Assembly (NCBI RefSeq): GCF_026015625.1
Contig: NZ_JAPDVG010000001.1
Span: forward strand, 992,001 to 1,056,000
DNA length: 64,000 bases
Direction of reading: 5' to 3'
Source of the DNA: Segatella copri
Lineage (GTDB): Bacteria > Bacteroidota > Bacteroidia > Bacteroidales > Bacteroidaceae
Shown here: positions 39,765 through 48,698 of the stretch, piece after piece
Numbering within the stretch: the stretch's first letter is position 1
Layout: each line of letters begins with the position of its first letter
Notes under the pieces: model-generated
What the model saw: the letters and a program-made list of their open reading frames with translations, nothing else
Databases searched by the model: none
What the model was told of the DNA's origin: nothing
Made by a program: the position numbers and the translations under genes

Positions 39765-41528
39765 ATGAAACAATTATTTGCTGCGCTTCTTCTGGCGCTA
39801 ACTTTCAATTCACAAGCGATGGCACAACAACGTACCGTAAAACTGAGAGTGATAGAGACAAGCGATGTGCACGGCTCTTTCTTCCCTTACGATTTCATCA
39901 ACCGTAAGCCAAAAGCAGGAACCTTGGCGCGCGTTTCTTCCTACGTCAATAATTTGCGAAAAGACTACAAGGATAACCTCATCCTCTTGGAAAATGGCGA
40001 TATTCTGCAGGGACAGCCTACCTGTTATTATTATAATTATGTAAACACAGAGGCTAGAAACGTGGCTGCCGATGTGGTCAACTACATGAAGTATGATGCG
40101 CAAGTGTTTGGCAATCATGATGTTGAAACGGGTCATCCAGTTTACGACAAATGGATAAAAGAACTCAACTGCCCAGTTCTTGGTTCCAACATCATCAGCA
40201 CTTCTACAGGCGAGCCATACGTTAAGCCTTATCTCATCCTGAACCGCGAAGGCGTGAAGGTGGCTGTCTTGGGAATGATTACTCCTGCCATTCCAAACTG
40301 GCTCACGGAGAATCTCTGGAGCGGACTGAAATTTGAAAATATGGTAACAAACGCCCGCAAATGGGTGAAGTATCTCCAGGAAAATGAAAAACCGGATGTT
40401 ATCATCGGCCTCTTCCACAGCGGAAAAGACGGAGGCATTCAGACTGCCGAATATGATGAAGACGCCTCTATCAAGGTGGCAAAAGAAGTGCCGGGCTTCG
40501 ACCTCATTCTCTTCGGCCACGACCATACGCGCGACAACGAAACCGTAACCAATACTGATGGAAAGCAGGTGGTTTGCCTGGATCCTGCCAACAACGCCAT
40601 TAGCGTGGCTGATGCTGAAATAACCCTCACCCTCAACAAGAAAAAGGTGAACGGAAAGAAGCAGCTGGTAGTAACTGACAAAAAGGTGACAGGCAAGATT
40701 GTGGATGTGACAGATTGTCCTATCGACGAGGATTTCATGAAGACTTTCGAACCTCAGATTGCAGAAGTAAAGAAATATGTGGGCAAGCAGATTGGCAACT
40801 TCAAGACTACCATCTACAGCCGCGACCAGTTCTTCGGCAGTTCTGCCTTCAACGATTTCATCCTCAACCTCCAGTTGCAGATTACAAAAGCCGACATTTC
40901 GTTCAACGCTCCCCTTCAGTTCAACGCGGTTCTGAAAGCCGGCCCAATCTACGTGAGCGACATGTTCAATCTCTATAAATATGAGAACCAGCTCTACGTA
41001 ATGCGCATGACGGGCGAAGAAATCAGAAAGCATCTGGAAATGAGTTACGACCTCTGGGTGAACACCATGAAGAGCCCGGACGACCATCTCCTGCTGCTCG
41101 ATGAGAAGACCGTTGGCGACCAGCAACGCCTCGGTTTCAAGAATCTCTCGTTCAACTTTGATAGTGCTGCGGGAATCGATTACGAAGTTGACGTAACGAA
41201 GCCAGATGGCGAGAAGGTGAAGATTCTACGCATGAGCAACGGCGAACCTTTCGATGAGAAAAAATGGTACAAGGTAGCCGTTAACAGCTATCGTGGAAAT
41301 GGCGGCGGCGAACTCCTTACCAAGGGTGCCGGAATCCCGAAAGACAGTCTTGACAGCCGAATCATCTACCGCAGCAAGCTCGACCAGCGCTACTATCTGA
41401 TGGAAGAAATTGAAAAGATGGGAACGGTTGATGCAAAACCAAACAACAACTGGAAGTTTGTGCCGGAAGCATGGACCAAGCCTGCTGCCCAGCGCGATTT
41501 CGAATTGCTGTTCGGTAAGAAGAAATAG
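39765..41528 (+). CDS. Periplasmic 5'-nucleotidase / cyclic phosphodiesterase (UshA-like)
   Basis: 587 residues: signal peptide (1-22, cleaved after AMAQ), calcineurin-like metallophosphatase domain with VIETSDVHGSFF, LENGDILQGQP, FGNHDVETG and LFGHDHTRD, then the C-terminal 5'-nucleotidase domain (about 330-560; FFGSSAFNDFILNLQ, GEEIRKHLEMSYDLW, YRGNGGGELLTKGAG). It would release phosphate and nucleosides from nucleotides outside the cytoplasm. I start at 39765 because the signal peptide begins there; the frame upstream overlaps the promoter. Confidence 0.9.
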   Translation: MKQLFAALLLALTFNSQAMAQQRTVKLRVIETSDVHGSFFPYDFINRKPKAGTLARVSSYVNNLRKDYKDNLILLENGDILQGQPTCYYYNYVNTEARNVAADVVNYMKYDAQVFGNHDVETGHPVYDKWIKELNCPVLGSNIISTSTGEPYVKPYLILNREGVKVAVLGMITPAIPNWLTENLWSGLKFENMVTNARKWVKYLQENEKPDVIIGLFHSGKDGGIQTAEYDEDASIKVAKEVPGFDLILFGHDHTRDNETVTNTDGKQVVCLDPANNAISVADAEITLTLNKKKVNGKKQLVVTDKKVTGKIVDVTDCPIDEDFMKTFEPQIAEVKKYVGKQIGNFKTTIYSRDQFFGSSAFNDFILNLQLQITKADISFNAPLQFNAVLKAGPIYVSDMFNLYKYENQLYVMRMTGEEIRKHLEMSYDLWVNTMKSPDDHLLLLDEKTVGDQQRLGFKNLSFNFDSAAGIDYEVDVTKPDGEKVKILRMSNGEPFDEKKWYKVAVNSYRGNGGGELLTKGAGIPKDSLDSRIIYRSKLDQRYYLMEEIEKMGTVDAKPNNNWKFVPEAWTKPAAQRDFELLFGKKK

Positions 41529-41592
41529 CACCTCGAAACGCTTCTGGAAAAGCATATTAAAAAGTTCAAAGTAAATAAGTTCAAAATAAAGA

Positions 41593-42366
41593 ATGAAGTA
41601 TTGGTTTATATTTTGCAAGACTGATCTCTTGCTCGAAAAGAAAGAAGACGGAACCTATACGATTCCTTGTTCAGAAGAGAGTCCAATCCCAACAAAGCCT
41701 TGGACTCACATTCTCAACATTACTCCGATGGAAGACGGAACAGAGGTGAAGACCTTCACCATTTCTGAGCCCGTTACCGGCAATCCGAAGTACGAAATGT
41801 GCGGCTTGCGCCCTAGTTTCTACAAACTCTCTCCTGCCCTTTACCAGAAAGCAGGAAAGTGTCAGGAACTCAACTATTGGAATATGAATACCCAATTCTG
41901 CGGCGTGTGCGGAGCTCCGATGAAAATGGCAACCGACATCAGTAAGAAATGTACAGAATGCGGCAAACAGGTCTGGCCTTCGCTTGCCACAGCCATCATC
42001 GTTCTGATTAAGAAAGATGATCAGGTTTTGCTGGTACACGCTCGCAATTTCAAGGGAAATTTCGACAGTCTCGTGGCTGGTTTCGTAGAGACTGGCGAGA
42101 ATCTGGAAGAGGCGGTTCATCGTGAAGTAATGGAAGAAACCGGTCTGACTATCAAGAACTTGAAATATTTCGGCTCCCAGCCTTGGCCTTATCCAAGCGG
42201 TCTGATGATTGGCTTCTCGGCAGAATATGTAGATGGAGAAATTCATCTTCAGAAGGAAGAACTCTCTCGTGGTAAATGGTTCACGAAAGAGAATCTCCCT
42301 ATTCTCCCAGAGAAACTTTCCATCGCCCGAAAACTCATCGACGCCTGGCTGGCGGACAAACTCTAA
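41593..42366 (+). CDS. nudC: NAD+ diphosphatase (NudC-type Nudix hydrolase)
   Basis: 257 residues. N-terminal domain, a zinc ribbon (CGVCGAP and CTECGKQVWP, about 98-124), a Nudix box (GFVETGENLEEAVHREVMEETGL, about 160-182) and the NudC signature SQPWPYPSG, which distinguishes NADH/NAD-capped RNA pyrophosphatases from other Nudix enzymes. It cleaves NAD(H) to NMN and AMP and may remove NAD caps from RNA. It lies 64 bp after the nucleotidase gene. Confidence 0.92.
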   Translation: MKYWFIFCKTDLLLEKKEDGTYTIPCSEESPIPTKPWTHILNITPMEDGTEVKTFTISEPVTGNPKYEMCGLRPSFYKLSPALYQKAGKCQELNYWNMNTQFCGVCGAPMKMATDISKKCTECGKQVWPSLATAIIVLIKKDDQVLLVHARNFKGNFDSLVAGFVETGENLEEAVHREVMEETGLTIKNLKYFGSQPWPYPSGLMIGFSAEYVDGEIHLQKEELSRGKWFTKENLPILPEKLSIARKLIDAWLADKL

Positions 42367-42407
42367 TAATGAGGACAAACTCTAAAAGTGGGGATAAACT
42401 CTAAAAA

Positions 42408-43586
42408 ATGATGAAAGAGAAACTTTGGAATGCAAACTACATCAAGGTGATGACTACCAACTTTCTGTTGTATTTCGCCTTCTATCTGCTCACACCTTTG
42501 CTCCCTCTCTATCTGAGCGAAAATTTTGGAGCCACGAAAGATGTGATTGGAATTGTGCTGAGCGGCTATACGGTTGCCGCCCTCATCATTCGTCCGTTCA
42601 GCGGATATGTGGTTGACAGCTTTTCGCGCAAGAAGGTTCTGATGGTCTGTCTCTCGGCCTTCGCAATCTTCTTTGCCGGCTATATTGCAGCCAGCACCAT
42701 CCTGATGTTTGCCATCTGCAGAACCCTGCACGGAGGTCCATTCGGAGCCGTAACGGTTGCCAACAGCACCTGCGCCATCGACGTTCTTCCGGCAAGTAGG
42801 AGAAATGAAGGAATCGGACTCTACGGACTGAGCAACAATTTTGCCATGGCAATTGCTCCATCCATCGGAATCTATCTCCATAATGCGGTAGACAGTTACA
42901 TGATTCTCTTCTGGATAGCTTTCATCGTGGCGATAGCCTCAGTTGTGATTGCAGGAACCATCCGCCTCCCCGAAAAGGAAATCGTTAAGAACAAGGAGAA
43001 GCTTTCTCTCGACCGCTTCTTCCTGACGCGTGCCTGGCTCCTTGCCATCAACATCGCCATGTTCGGTTTCTGCTGGGGCGTTCTGAGCAATTATCTTGCA
43101 ATCTACAGCAAGGAGGAACTCGGAATTACGGGTGGAACGGGCACTTATTTCGCCCTTCTTTCCATGGGTCTGTTCCTCTCAAGACTGCAAGGCAGAAAAG
43201 CCTTGAGCCAGGGCAAACTTACCCAGAATGCGGCCGAAGGAATGCTGCTTTCGCTTGTTGGTTTCATCATCTTTGTTGCCGTCAAGCACCCGGTAGCCTA
43301 TTATCTTTCGGCTTGTCTTATCGGCCTGGGCAACGGTCATCTTTACCCAGCCTTTCTCAACATGTTCATTAATGTAGCTCGTCACAACCAGCGTGGAACG
43401 GCAAACAGCAGCATTCTTACAGGTTGGGATTTGGGCTTCGGAATCGGCTGTCTGCTAGGCGGAGTTGTGGCAGAACATTTCGGTTACAACGGAACATTCT
43501 GGATGGTTGCTATAGAAAATGCAGCTTCCGTTCTCCTCTTCTTTGCCGCTTCGAAACAATTCTTTGAGAAGAGACGCAGAGAATAG
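42408..43586 (+). CDS. MFS transporter (drug/sugar efflux type)
   Basis: 392 residues with twelve predicted helices. The conserved loop between helices 2 and 3 reads GYVVDSFSRKKVL (the MFS motif A, normally GxxxDRxGRR), and helix 4-5 has GPFGAVTVANS. The family is that of YfcJ/AraJ-like exporters. No substrate evidence. It follows nudC by 41 bp and ends at a bidirectional terminator. Confidence 0.85.
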   Translation: MMKEKLWNANYIKVMTTNFLLYFAFYLLTPLLPLYLSENFGATKDVIGIVLSGYTVAALIIRPFSGYVVDSFSRKKVLMVCLSAFAIFFAGYIAASTILMFAICRTLHGGPFGAVTVANSTCAIDVLPASRRNEGIGLYGLSNNFAMAIAPSIGIYLHNAVDSYMILFWIAFIVAIASVVIAGTIRLPEKEIVKNKEKLSLDRFFLTRAWLLAINIAMFGFCWGVLSNYLAIYSKEELGITGGTGTYFALLSMGLFLSRLQGRKALSQGKLTQNAAEGMLLSLVGFIIFVAVKHPVAYYLSACLIGLGNGHLYPAFLNMFINVARHNQRGTANSSILTGWDLGFGIGCLLGGVVAEHFGYNGTFWMVAIENAASVLLFFAASKQFFEKRRRE

Positions 43587-43628
43587 AAAACAGTTGATAA
43601 AGAGAAATATAAGATTACGAATAAAAAA

Positions 43629-43682
43629 AAGAGCACTTCATCCGAGACAGAAGAAAGTCTCAGGCGAAGTGCTCTTATTTTT
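43629..43682. terminator. Bidirectional terminator between the MFS and DUF3127 genes
   Basis: AAGAGCACTTC (43629-43639) pairs with GAAGTGCTCTT (43666-43676), with inner GAGAC/GTCTC; T-rich on both sides (ATTTTTAT on plus, eight A at 43623-43630 for minus). Confidence 0.9.
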
Positions 43683-43699
43683 ATCTTACTTTTCTGTTT

Positions 43700-44146
43700 T
43701 TAGAAAGGAAGATCATCTGCGCTACCACCCTCTGCTGCAGGAGCTGCAGGCTGAACTGGAGGGAATGCTGCAGTTGCGCCATTAGCAGGAGCTGCTGGCT
43801 GAGCAGGAGCTACAGGAGCACCTACTGGAGGAAACGCACCTGGCTGCATTCCGCCCATAGCACCAGCTACGGCGTTAGGGTCAACACGCTGGATGTTCCA
43901 GGCACGGATGCTGTTGAACCAACGGCCCTGATACTCGTGAGCATCAATATCGAAAGAAACCAGGAGTTCCTCACCACTCTGAATGTTGAACTGAGCCAGA
44001 CGGTCTGCTCCGAAAACATCAAAGCACAATTTCTTTGGATACTGCTCGTGGGTTTCAATTACGAACGACTGAGCTTTCCACTCTCCTCTTGCAGAGACGC
44101 CGCTTCTTTCAGGCAAAACGGCAATAACCTTTCCTTGTAATTCCAT
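43700..44146 (-). CDS. DUF3127 protein with SSB-like acidic tail
   Basis: 148 residues. Residues 1-85 form an OB-like beta-domain (MELQGKVIAVLPERSGVSARGEWKAQSFVIE, EELLVSFDIDAHEYQGRWFN), the DUF3127 family. The remainder is a Pro/Ala/Gly-rich linker that ends GGSADDLPF; a D-D-x-P-F tip is the protein-interaction tail of single-stranded DNA-binding protein. I infer an accessory ssDNA-binding role. It is divergent from dnaN, a meaningful neighbour. Confidence 0.8.
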   Translation of the reverse strand: MELQGKVIAVLPERSGVSARGEWKAQSFVIETHEQYPKKLCFDVFGADRLAQFNIQSGEELLVSFDIDAHEYQGRWFNSIRAWNIQRVDPNAVAGAMGGMQPGAFPPVGAPVAPAQPAAPANGATAAFPPVQPAAPAAEGGSADDLPF

Positions 44147-44250
44147 ATGATAATATTTAAAGTTTTTCCTTTGTTTAAAGGGTGTTTTTTTCTTTCTGAC
44201 TGCGAAATTACTAAAAATAGTTCAAAAACTAGAACTTTTCTCCAATTATT

Positions 44251-44282
44251 TTTGCTTATCAGCGATATTTTTTGTATTTTTG
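44251..44282 (+). promoter_or_regulatory. Consensus promoter of the dnaN gene run
   Basis: TTTG at 44251-44254, 20-bp spacer, TATTTTTG at 44275-44282, 74 bp before dnaN. Confidence 0.75.
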
Positions 44283-44356
44283 TGCTCAATTAGGTGATAT
44301 TGCCTAATTAAATTAAGGTGAAACAGAAAACAAAATAAAATTTAAATAAAATACTC

Positions 44357-45484
44357 ATGAGATTTACAGTATCAAGTTCTGCATTGAGCAGCAAGCTCAA
44401 CATGCTCGCAAAAGTGATTGGAAGCAAGAATTCGTTGCCAATCCTCGATTGTTTCCTTTTCCAAGTTGCTAACGGTGAAATGAGCATCACGGCTAGCGAT
44501 AGTGATAATGTCATCAAGAGTACACTCGCTCTTACCGACCACGATGGAGAAGGTGAGTTTTGTGTGCCTAACCGCGTTATCCTCGATGCGCTGAAGGAAC
44601 TGCCTGAGCAGCCTCTTCACTTCGATGTAGATGCTGCCGGAGAAGCCGTTGCCATCAAGATTGTTTACCAGAACGGTCTTTACAACTTCACAGGTCAGAG
44701 CGCAGAGGAATATCCTCGCACACAGAGCATGAACGATGCTTGCACCACCGTTTCTTTGCCTACAGAAATGCTGATCAACAACATTTCACGCTCGCTCTTC
44801 GCTACAGCCAACGATGAGTTGCGCCCTGTCATGAACGGTATTTACTTCGACCTGACAGCAGATGCTCTCGCTATCGTAGCAAGCGATGGTCACAAGCTGG
44901 TTCGCAGCAAGAACTTCACTATCAAGAGCGAATCTCCTTCAGCATTCAACTTGCCTAAGAAGCCAGCTTCTCTGCTGAAGAACATTCTGAGCAAGGACGG
45001 CGACGACGCTATCATCAAGTTTGATGACCGAAGCGCAGAAATCCAGTTTACTGACGGCGTTATGAGATGCAGACTGATTGATGGCCGCTACCCTAACTAC
45101 AACTCTGTTATTCCAAACAACCCTAACGAGGTTACAGTAGACCGCAGAGGCTTGCAGAGTGCTTTGCGCCGCGTATTGCCATTTGCAAGCGAGAGCAGCC
45201 AGCTCATCCGTTTCCACATCGAGTCAGGTCGATTCGAGGTTTCTTCTGAGGATATTGACTTCTCAACATCTGCAAAGGAACAGTTGTCTTGCGAATACAA
45301 CGGCTCACCTATCAGCATCGGCTTCAAGGGAAGCAGTCTGATGGAAATCCTGAGCAATCTTACCAGCGACAACATCATCATCCAGCTGGCAGACCCAAGC
45401 CGTGCCGGAATCATCGTACCAGCAGAACAGCCAGAGAACGAAGATATTCTGATGCTCATCATGCCTATGCTCCTTAACGACTAA
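44357..45484 (+). CDS. dnaN: DNA polymerase III beta subunit (sliding clamp)
   Basis: 375 residues, the usual clamp length, with three repeated clamp domains. It starts MRFTVSSSALSSKLNMLAKVIGSKNSLPILDCFLF and ends with the clamp-typical VPAEQPENEDILMLIMPM. It rings DNA and tethers polymerase and repair proteins. First gene of a run with an exonuclease, coaBC, a DUF4835 gene and recN (gaps 51, 79, overlap, 98 bp). Confidence 0.95.
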   Translation: MRFTVSSSALSSKLNMLAKVIGSKNSLPILDCFLFQVANGEMSITASDSDNVIKSTLALTDHDGEGEFCVPNRVILDALKELPEQPLHFDVDAAGEAVAIKIVYQNGLYNFTGQSAEEYPRTQSMNDACTTVSLPTEMLINNISRSLFATANDELRPVMNGIYFDLTADALAIVASDGHKLVRSKNFTIKSESPSAFNLPKKPASLLKNILSKDGDDAIIKFDDRSAEIQFTDGVMRCRLIDGRYPNYNSVIPNNPNEVTVDRRGLQSALRRVLPFASESSQLIRFHIESGRFEVSSEDIDFSTSAKEQLSCEYNGSPISIGFKGSSLMEILSNLTSDNIIIQLADPSRAGIIVPAEQPENEDILMLIMPMLLND

Positions 45485-45535
45485 AGGAGCACGGGCTTTC
45501 TCTGAAACAACAAAAAGAAAAGTATTTCTACAAAA

Positions 45536-46399
45536 ATGAAACTCAATTTGACAAAGCCTCTGATCGTGTTCGACCTGGAGACAACGGGTCTTGACATGAT
45601 CAAGGATCGTATTATACAGATTTCTTACATCAAGGTAATGCCTGATGGAACTGAAGACCGCAAGAACCTCTTCGTAAATCCTTGCAAGGAGATTCCTGCA
45701 GAAGTAGTTGCCCTTACAGGCATCAGCAACGAAGATGTAAAAGATGCGCCAACCTTCAAGCAGCTGGCTGCCACATTAGAGAAGGAATTTACAGGTTGCG
45801 ATTTCGCAGGCTACAATTCCAACCACTTCGATGTACCGATGCTCGCAGAAGAATTCCTGCGTGCTGGAATCGACTTCGATTTCAACAAGTGCCGTCTCAT
45901 CGATGCGCAGACCATCTTCATGAAGATGGAACGCCGTAACCTGGCTGCTGCCTACAAGTTCTATTGCGGCAGAAAGATGGAGGAAGATTTCGAAGCTCAT
46001 CGTGCAGATCAGGATACAGAGGCTACTTACCGCGTGCTCATGGGCGAGCTCGACAAGTATGCTCCAGGCGTGCAGGATGAACCTGAGCGCGTGCTCAACA
46101 ACAACATGGATGAACTTGCCGATTTCTCTAAGCAAAAGGATAATGTAGATTTCGCCGGACGCATCGTTTGGGAAGAGGTAAAAGACGCCCAGGGCAACGT
46201 TGTAAACGATGAGAACGGAAATCCTTTGAAGCACGAAGTATTCAACTTCGGAAAATACAAAGGATGGGATGTGGCTGAGATTCTGACCAAAGACCCGGGT
46301 TATTTTACATGGGTCTTGGGAAGCGATTTCACCAACAATACCAAGCAGGTGCTTACCCGCATCCGCCTTCGTGAATTCAACAAGAGAATGGGAAAATAA
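45536..46399 (+). CDS. DnaQ-like 3'-5' exonuclease with ExoX-like C-terminal domain
   Basis: 287 residues. DEDD exonuclease domain (5-175): ExoI VFDLETTGLD (D, E), ExoII YNSNHFDVPML, ExoIII HRADQDTEATYR, with H and D for the DEDDh type. The C-terminal part (about 230-287; FNFGKYKGWDVAEILTKDPGYFTWVL) matches the ExoX-like C-terminal domain. It probably proofreads or repairs next to the sliding clamp. Confidence 0.9.
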   Translation: MKLNLTKPLIVFDLETTGLDMIKDRIIQISYIKVMPDGTEDRKNLFVNPCKEIPAEVVALTGISNEDVKDAPTFKQLAATLEKEFTGCDFAGYNSNHFDVPMLAEEFLRAGIDFDFNKCRLIDAQTIFMKMERRNLAAAYKFYCGRKMEEDFEAHRADQDTEATYRVLMGELDKYAPGVQDEPERVLNNNMDELADFSKQKDNVDFAGRIVWEEVKDAQGNVVNDENGNPLKHEVFNFGKYKGWDVAEILTKDPGYFTWVLGSDFTNNTKQVLTRIRLREFNKRMGK

Positions 46400-46478
46400 T
46401 TGTTACCGGACTTTCGCAAGCAGTTGAAGAACAAACCTTGCGAAATTCGGATTTATTTCTTAACAGTTAGAAAAATTC

Positions 46479-47735
46479 ATGTTAAAAGGAAAGAAAATCG
46501 TATTGGGCATTACGGGCTCTATTGCAGCCTACAAGTCTTGCCTCATCATACGAGGTCTCATCAAGCGCGGAGCCGAAGTGCAGGTGGTCATTACGCCTGC
46601 AGGAAAGGAGTTCATCACTCCCATCACCCTTTCGGCTCTTACGCATAAGCCTGTGGTAAGCGAATTCTTCTCGCAGCGCGATGGAACCTGGAATTCGCAC
46701 GTAGACTTGGGTCTGTGGGCCGACGCCATGCTCATCGCTCCTTGCACAGCCTCTACCATGGGAAAGATGGCTCACGGAATTGCTGACAACATGCTCATCA
46801 CAACCTATCTGTCGATGAAAGCGCCTGTTTTCATCGCTCCAGCCATGGACCTCGACATGTATAAGCATCCTTCTACCCAAGCCAACATGAAAACACTTCT
46901 GGGCTATGGAAATCACATCATAGAACCCGAAGTGGGATTCCTGGCAAGCGGACTGGAAGGAAAGGGACGCATGGAAGAACCTGATATTATCGTAGAATGC
47001 CTCGACAGATTCTTCGATGAACAGGCTCAGCAGAATGCAGAGACCGCTGAAGCTGCATCAGAAAACTGCAAGGAAAAAGAAAGCGATAAGCTCGATTTGA
47101 AAGGCAAGAAGATCATGATTACAGCCGGACCAACTTACGAAAAGATTGACCCGGTACGTTTCATCGGCAATTATTCTTCCGGCAAAATGGGCTTTGCCCT
47201 TGCTGAAGAGTGCTGCCGTCGTGGTGCTGAGGTTACGCTGGTTGCAGGTCCGGTTTCGCTCAGCTGTTCCGAAGCCATTCATCGCATCGATGTAGAAAGT
47301 TGCGAGGAAATGTATCAGGCAGCCACTAAAGCTTTTGCCTCTACCGATGCAGCCATTCTCTGTGCTGCTGTTGCTGATTTCAAGCCAAGCGAGATTGCTG
47401 ACAGGAAAATCAAGCGCGAGAAAGATGATCTGGAACTCCGCCTCGTCCCTACTCACGATATTGCCGCAGCCCTTGGCAAAATGAAACAAAAACATCAGCG
47501 AATTGTGGCTTTCGCCCTGGAAACCAACGATGAAGAGGCTAATGCACAGAAAAAACGCAAAAAGAAAAATGCCGATTTCATCGTGCTTAACTCTACTCGC
47601 AATCCGGGAACCACATTCCGTACGGATGATAACCAGATAACGATTATTTCTGAAGAGGGTAAGAAAGAATATGAGAAGAAACCGAAAACTGAAGTGGCTC
47701 GCGACATTATCAACGAGCTGGCTCATCTCTTGTAG
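46479..47735 (+). CDS. coaBC: Bifunctional phosphopantothenoylcysteine decarboxylase/synthase
   Basis: Two steps of coenzyme A synthesis in one 418-residue protein. The CoaC flavoprotein half (1-185) has GITGSIAAYKS, LIAPCTASTMGKMAHGIADN and APAMDLDMYKHPST; the CoaB half (from about 207) has KIMITAGPTYEKIDPVRFI, NYSSGKMG and NADFIVLNS. The last 65 bases overlap the start of the next gene in another frame. Confidence 0.93.
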   Translation: MLKGKKIVLGITGSIAAYKSCLIIRGLIKRGAEVQVVITPAGKEFITPITLSALTHKPVVSEFFSQRDGTWNSHVDLGLWADAMLIAPCTASTMGKMAHGIADNMLITTYLSMKAPVFIAPAMDLDMYKHPSTQANMKTLLGYGNHIIEPEVGFLASGLEGKGRMEEPDIIVECLDRFFDEQAQQNAETAEAASENCKEKESDKLDLKGKKIMITAGPTYEKIDPVRFIGNYSSGKMGFALAEECCRRGAEVTLVAGPVSLSCSEAIHRIDVESCEEMYQAATKAFASTDAAILCAAVADFKPSEIADRKIKREKDDLELRLVPTHDIAAALGKMKQKHQRIVAFALETNDEEANAQKKRKKKNADFIVLNSTRNPGTTFRTDDNQITIISEEGKKEYEKKPKTEVARDIINELAHLL

Positions 47736-48600
47736 TCCCATCACATCAGCCGCTCAGGAGTTGCAGGCTAAGATTACCATCAACCATGCACAGATTCAGG
47801 GCACGGAAAACCGGGTATTCGATAATCTGCAGCAAACTCTTGAGCAGTTTGTGAACGACAGGCAATGGACGAATCTTCAATTCAGGAAGAACGAGCGCAT
47901 CGTGTGCAACTTCAATATCACGGTAAGCAAGTATGATAAAGACCAGAATATCTTTACCTGCAAGGCGCTCATCCAGGCCAACCGTCCCGTCTACAATTCA
48001 GCCTATACGTCCACCTTATATAATAATGTGGATGAAAACTTCACGTTCAAGTTTGCCGAGTTCGACCAGCTGGAGTTTACCGAAGAGCGGATTGACAACC
48101 AGCTAACGGCTTTGCTCGCCTACTATGCTTACCTCATCATCGGTTTAGATCTTGACAGTTTTGCGCCTAAAGGTGGGGAGGACATTCTGCAACGTTGCAT
48201 GAACCTCACCAACAACGCCCAGAATCTTGATTTTCCGGGCTGGAAAGCGTTTAGTGATAACAGAAACCGGTTCGCCATCATTTCCGATTATCTCGACGGA
48301 GCCATGGAACCTTTCAGAATGCTGCAATACAACTATTACAGAAAAGGGCTCGATGAAATGGCGAATAATGTGGAACGTGGCAGAACTGAAATCACCAACA
48401 CCCTGCTCCAGGATCTGAAGAAGGCACGTACGGACAGACCGCTCAGTCTGCTGCCACAAATCTGGACCGACTATAAGAAGGACGAGCTTGCTAACATCTA
48501 TCAGAAACATGGCACTCAGAAAGAGAAAGAAAGCATTTATGAGCTGCTCTTCTCCATCAATCCTTCTCAAAACTCATATTGGGACAAAATCAAGGAATAA
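47671..48600 (+). CDS. DUF4835 family secreted protein
   Basis: 309 residues, matching the DUF4835 family of Bacteroidetes: ELQAKITINHAQIQGTENRVFDNLQQTLEQFVNDRQWTN-type N-terminus, then LIIGLDLDSFAPKGGEDILQ and LLFSINPSQNSYWDKI. The first 28 residues (basic MRRNRKLKW, hydrophobic core, ITSAAQ) form a signal peptide encoded inside coaBC, which supports the overlapping start at 47671. Members are conserved near coaBC and recN; function is not known, but it is probably periplasmic or outer-membrane associated. Confidence 0.85.
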   Translation: MRRNRKLKWLATLSTSWLISCSPITSAAQELQAKITINHAQIQGTENRVFDNLQQTLEQFVNDRQWTNLQFRKNERIVCNFNITVSKYDKDQNIFTCKALIQANRPVYNSAYTSTLYNNVDENFTFKFAEFDQLEFTEERIDNQLTALLAYYAYLIIGLDLDSFAPKGGEDILQRCMNLTNNAQNLDFPGWKAFSDNRNRFAIISDYLDGAMEPFRMLQYNYYRKGLDEMANNVERGRTEITNTLLQDLKKARTDRPLSLLPQIWTDYKKDELANIYQKHGTQKEKESIYELLFSINPSQNSYWDKIKE

Positions 48601-48698
48601 GGCTACATGCAGAATGATTCGAGGCAACTTCTCGAATGATAAAGCAAAGAATCTTCCTAGAAAGGTTAAGTTCCTTAAAAACAATAAGATAAGAAATT

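Noticed and set aside
39810..41126. 438-codon minus-strand open frame
   Set aside because: It lies opposite the 5'-nucleotidase gene, whose metal-binding motifs and signal peptide are clear.
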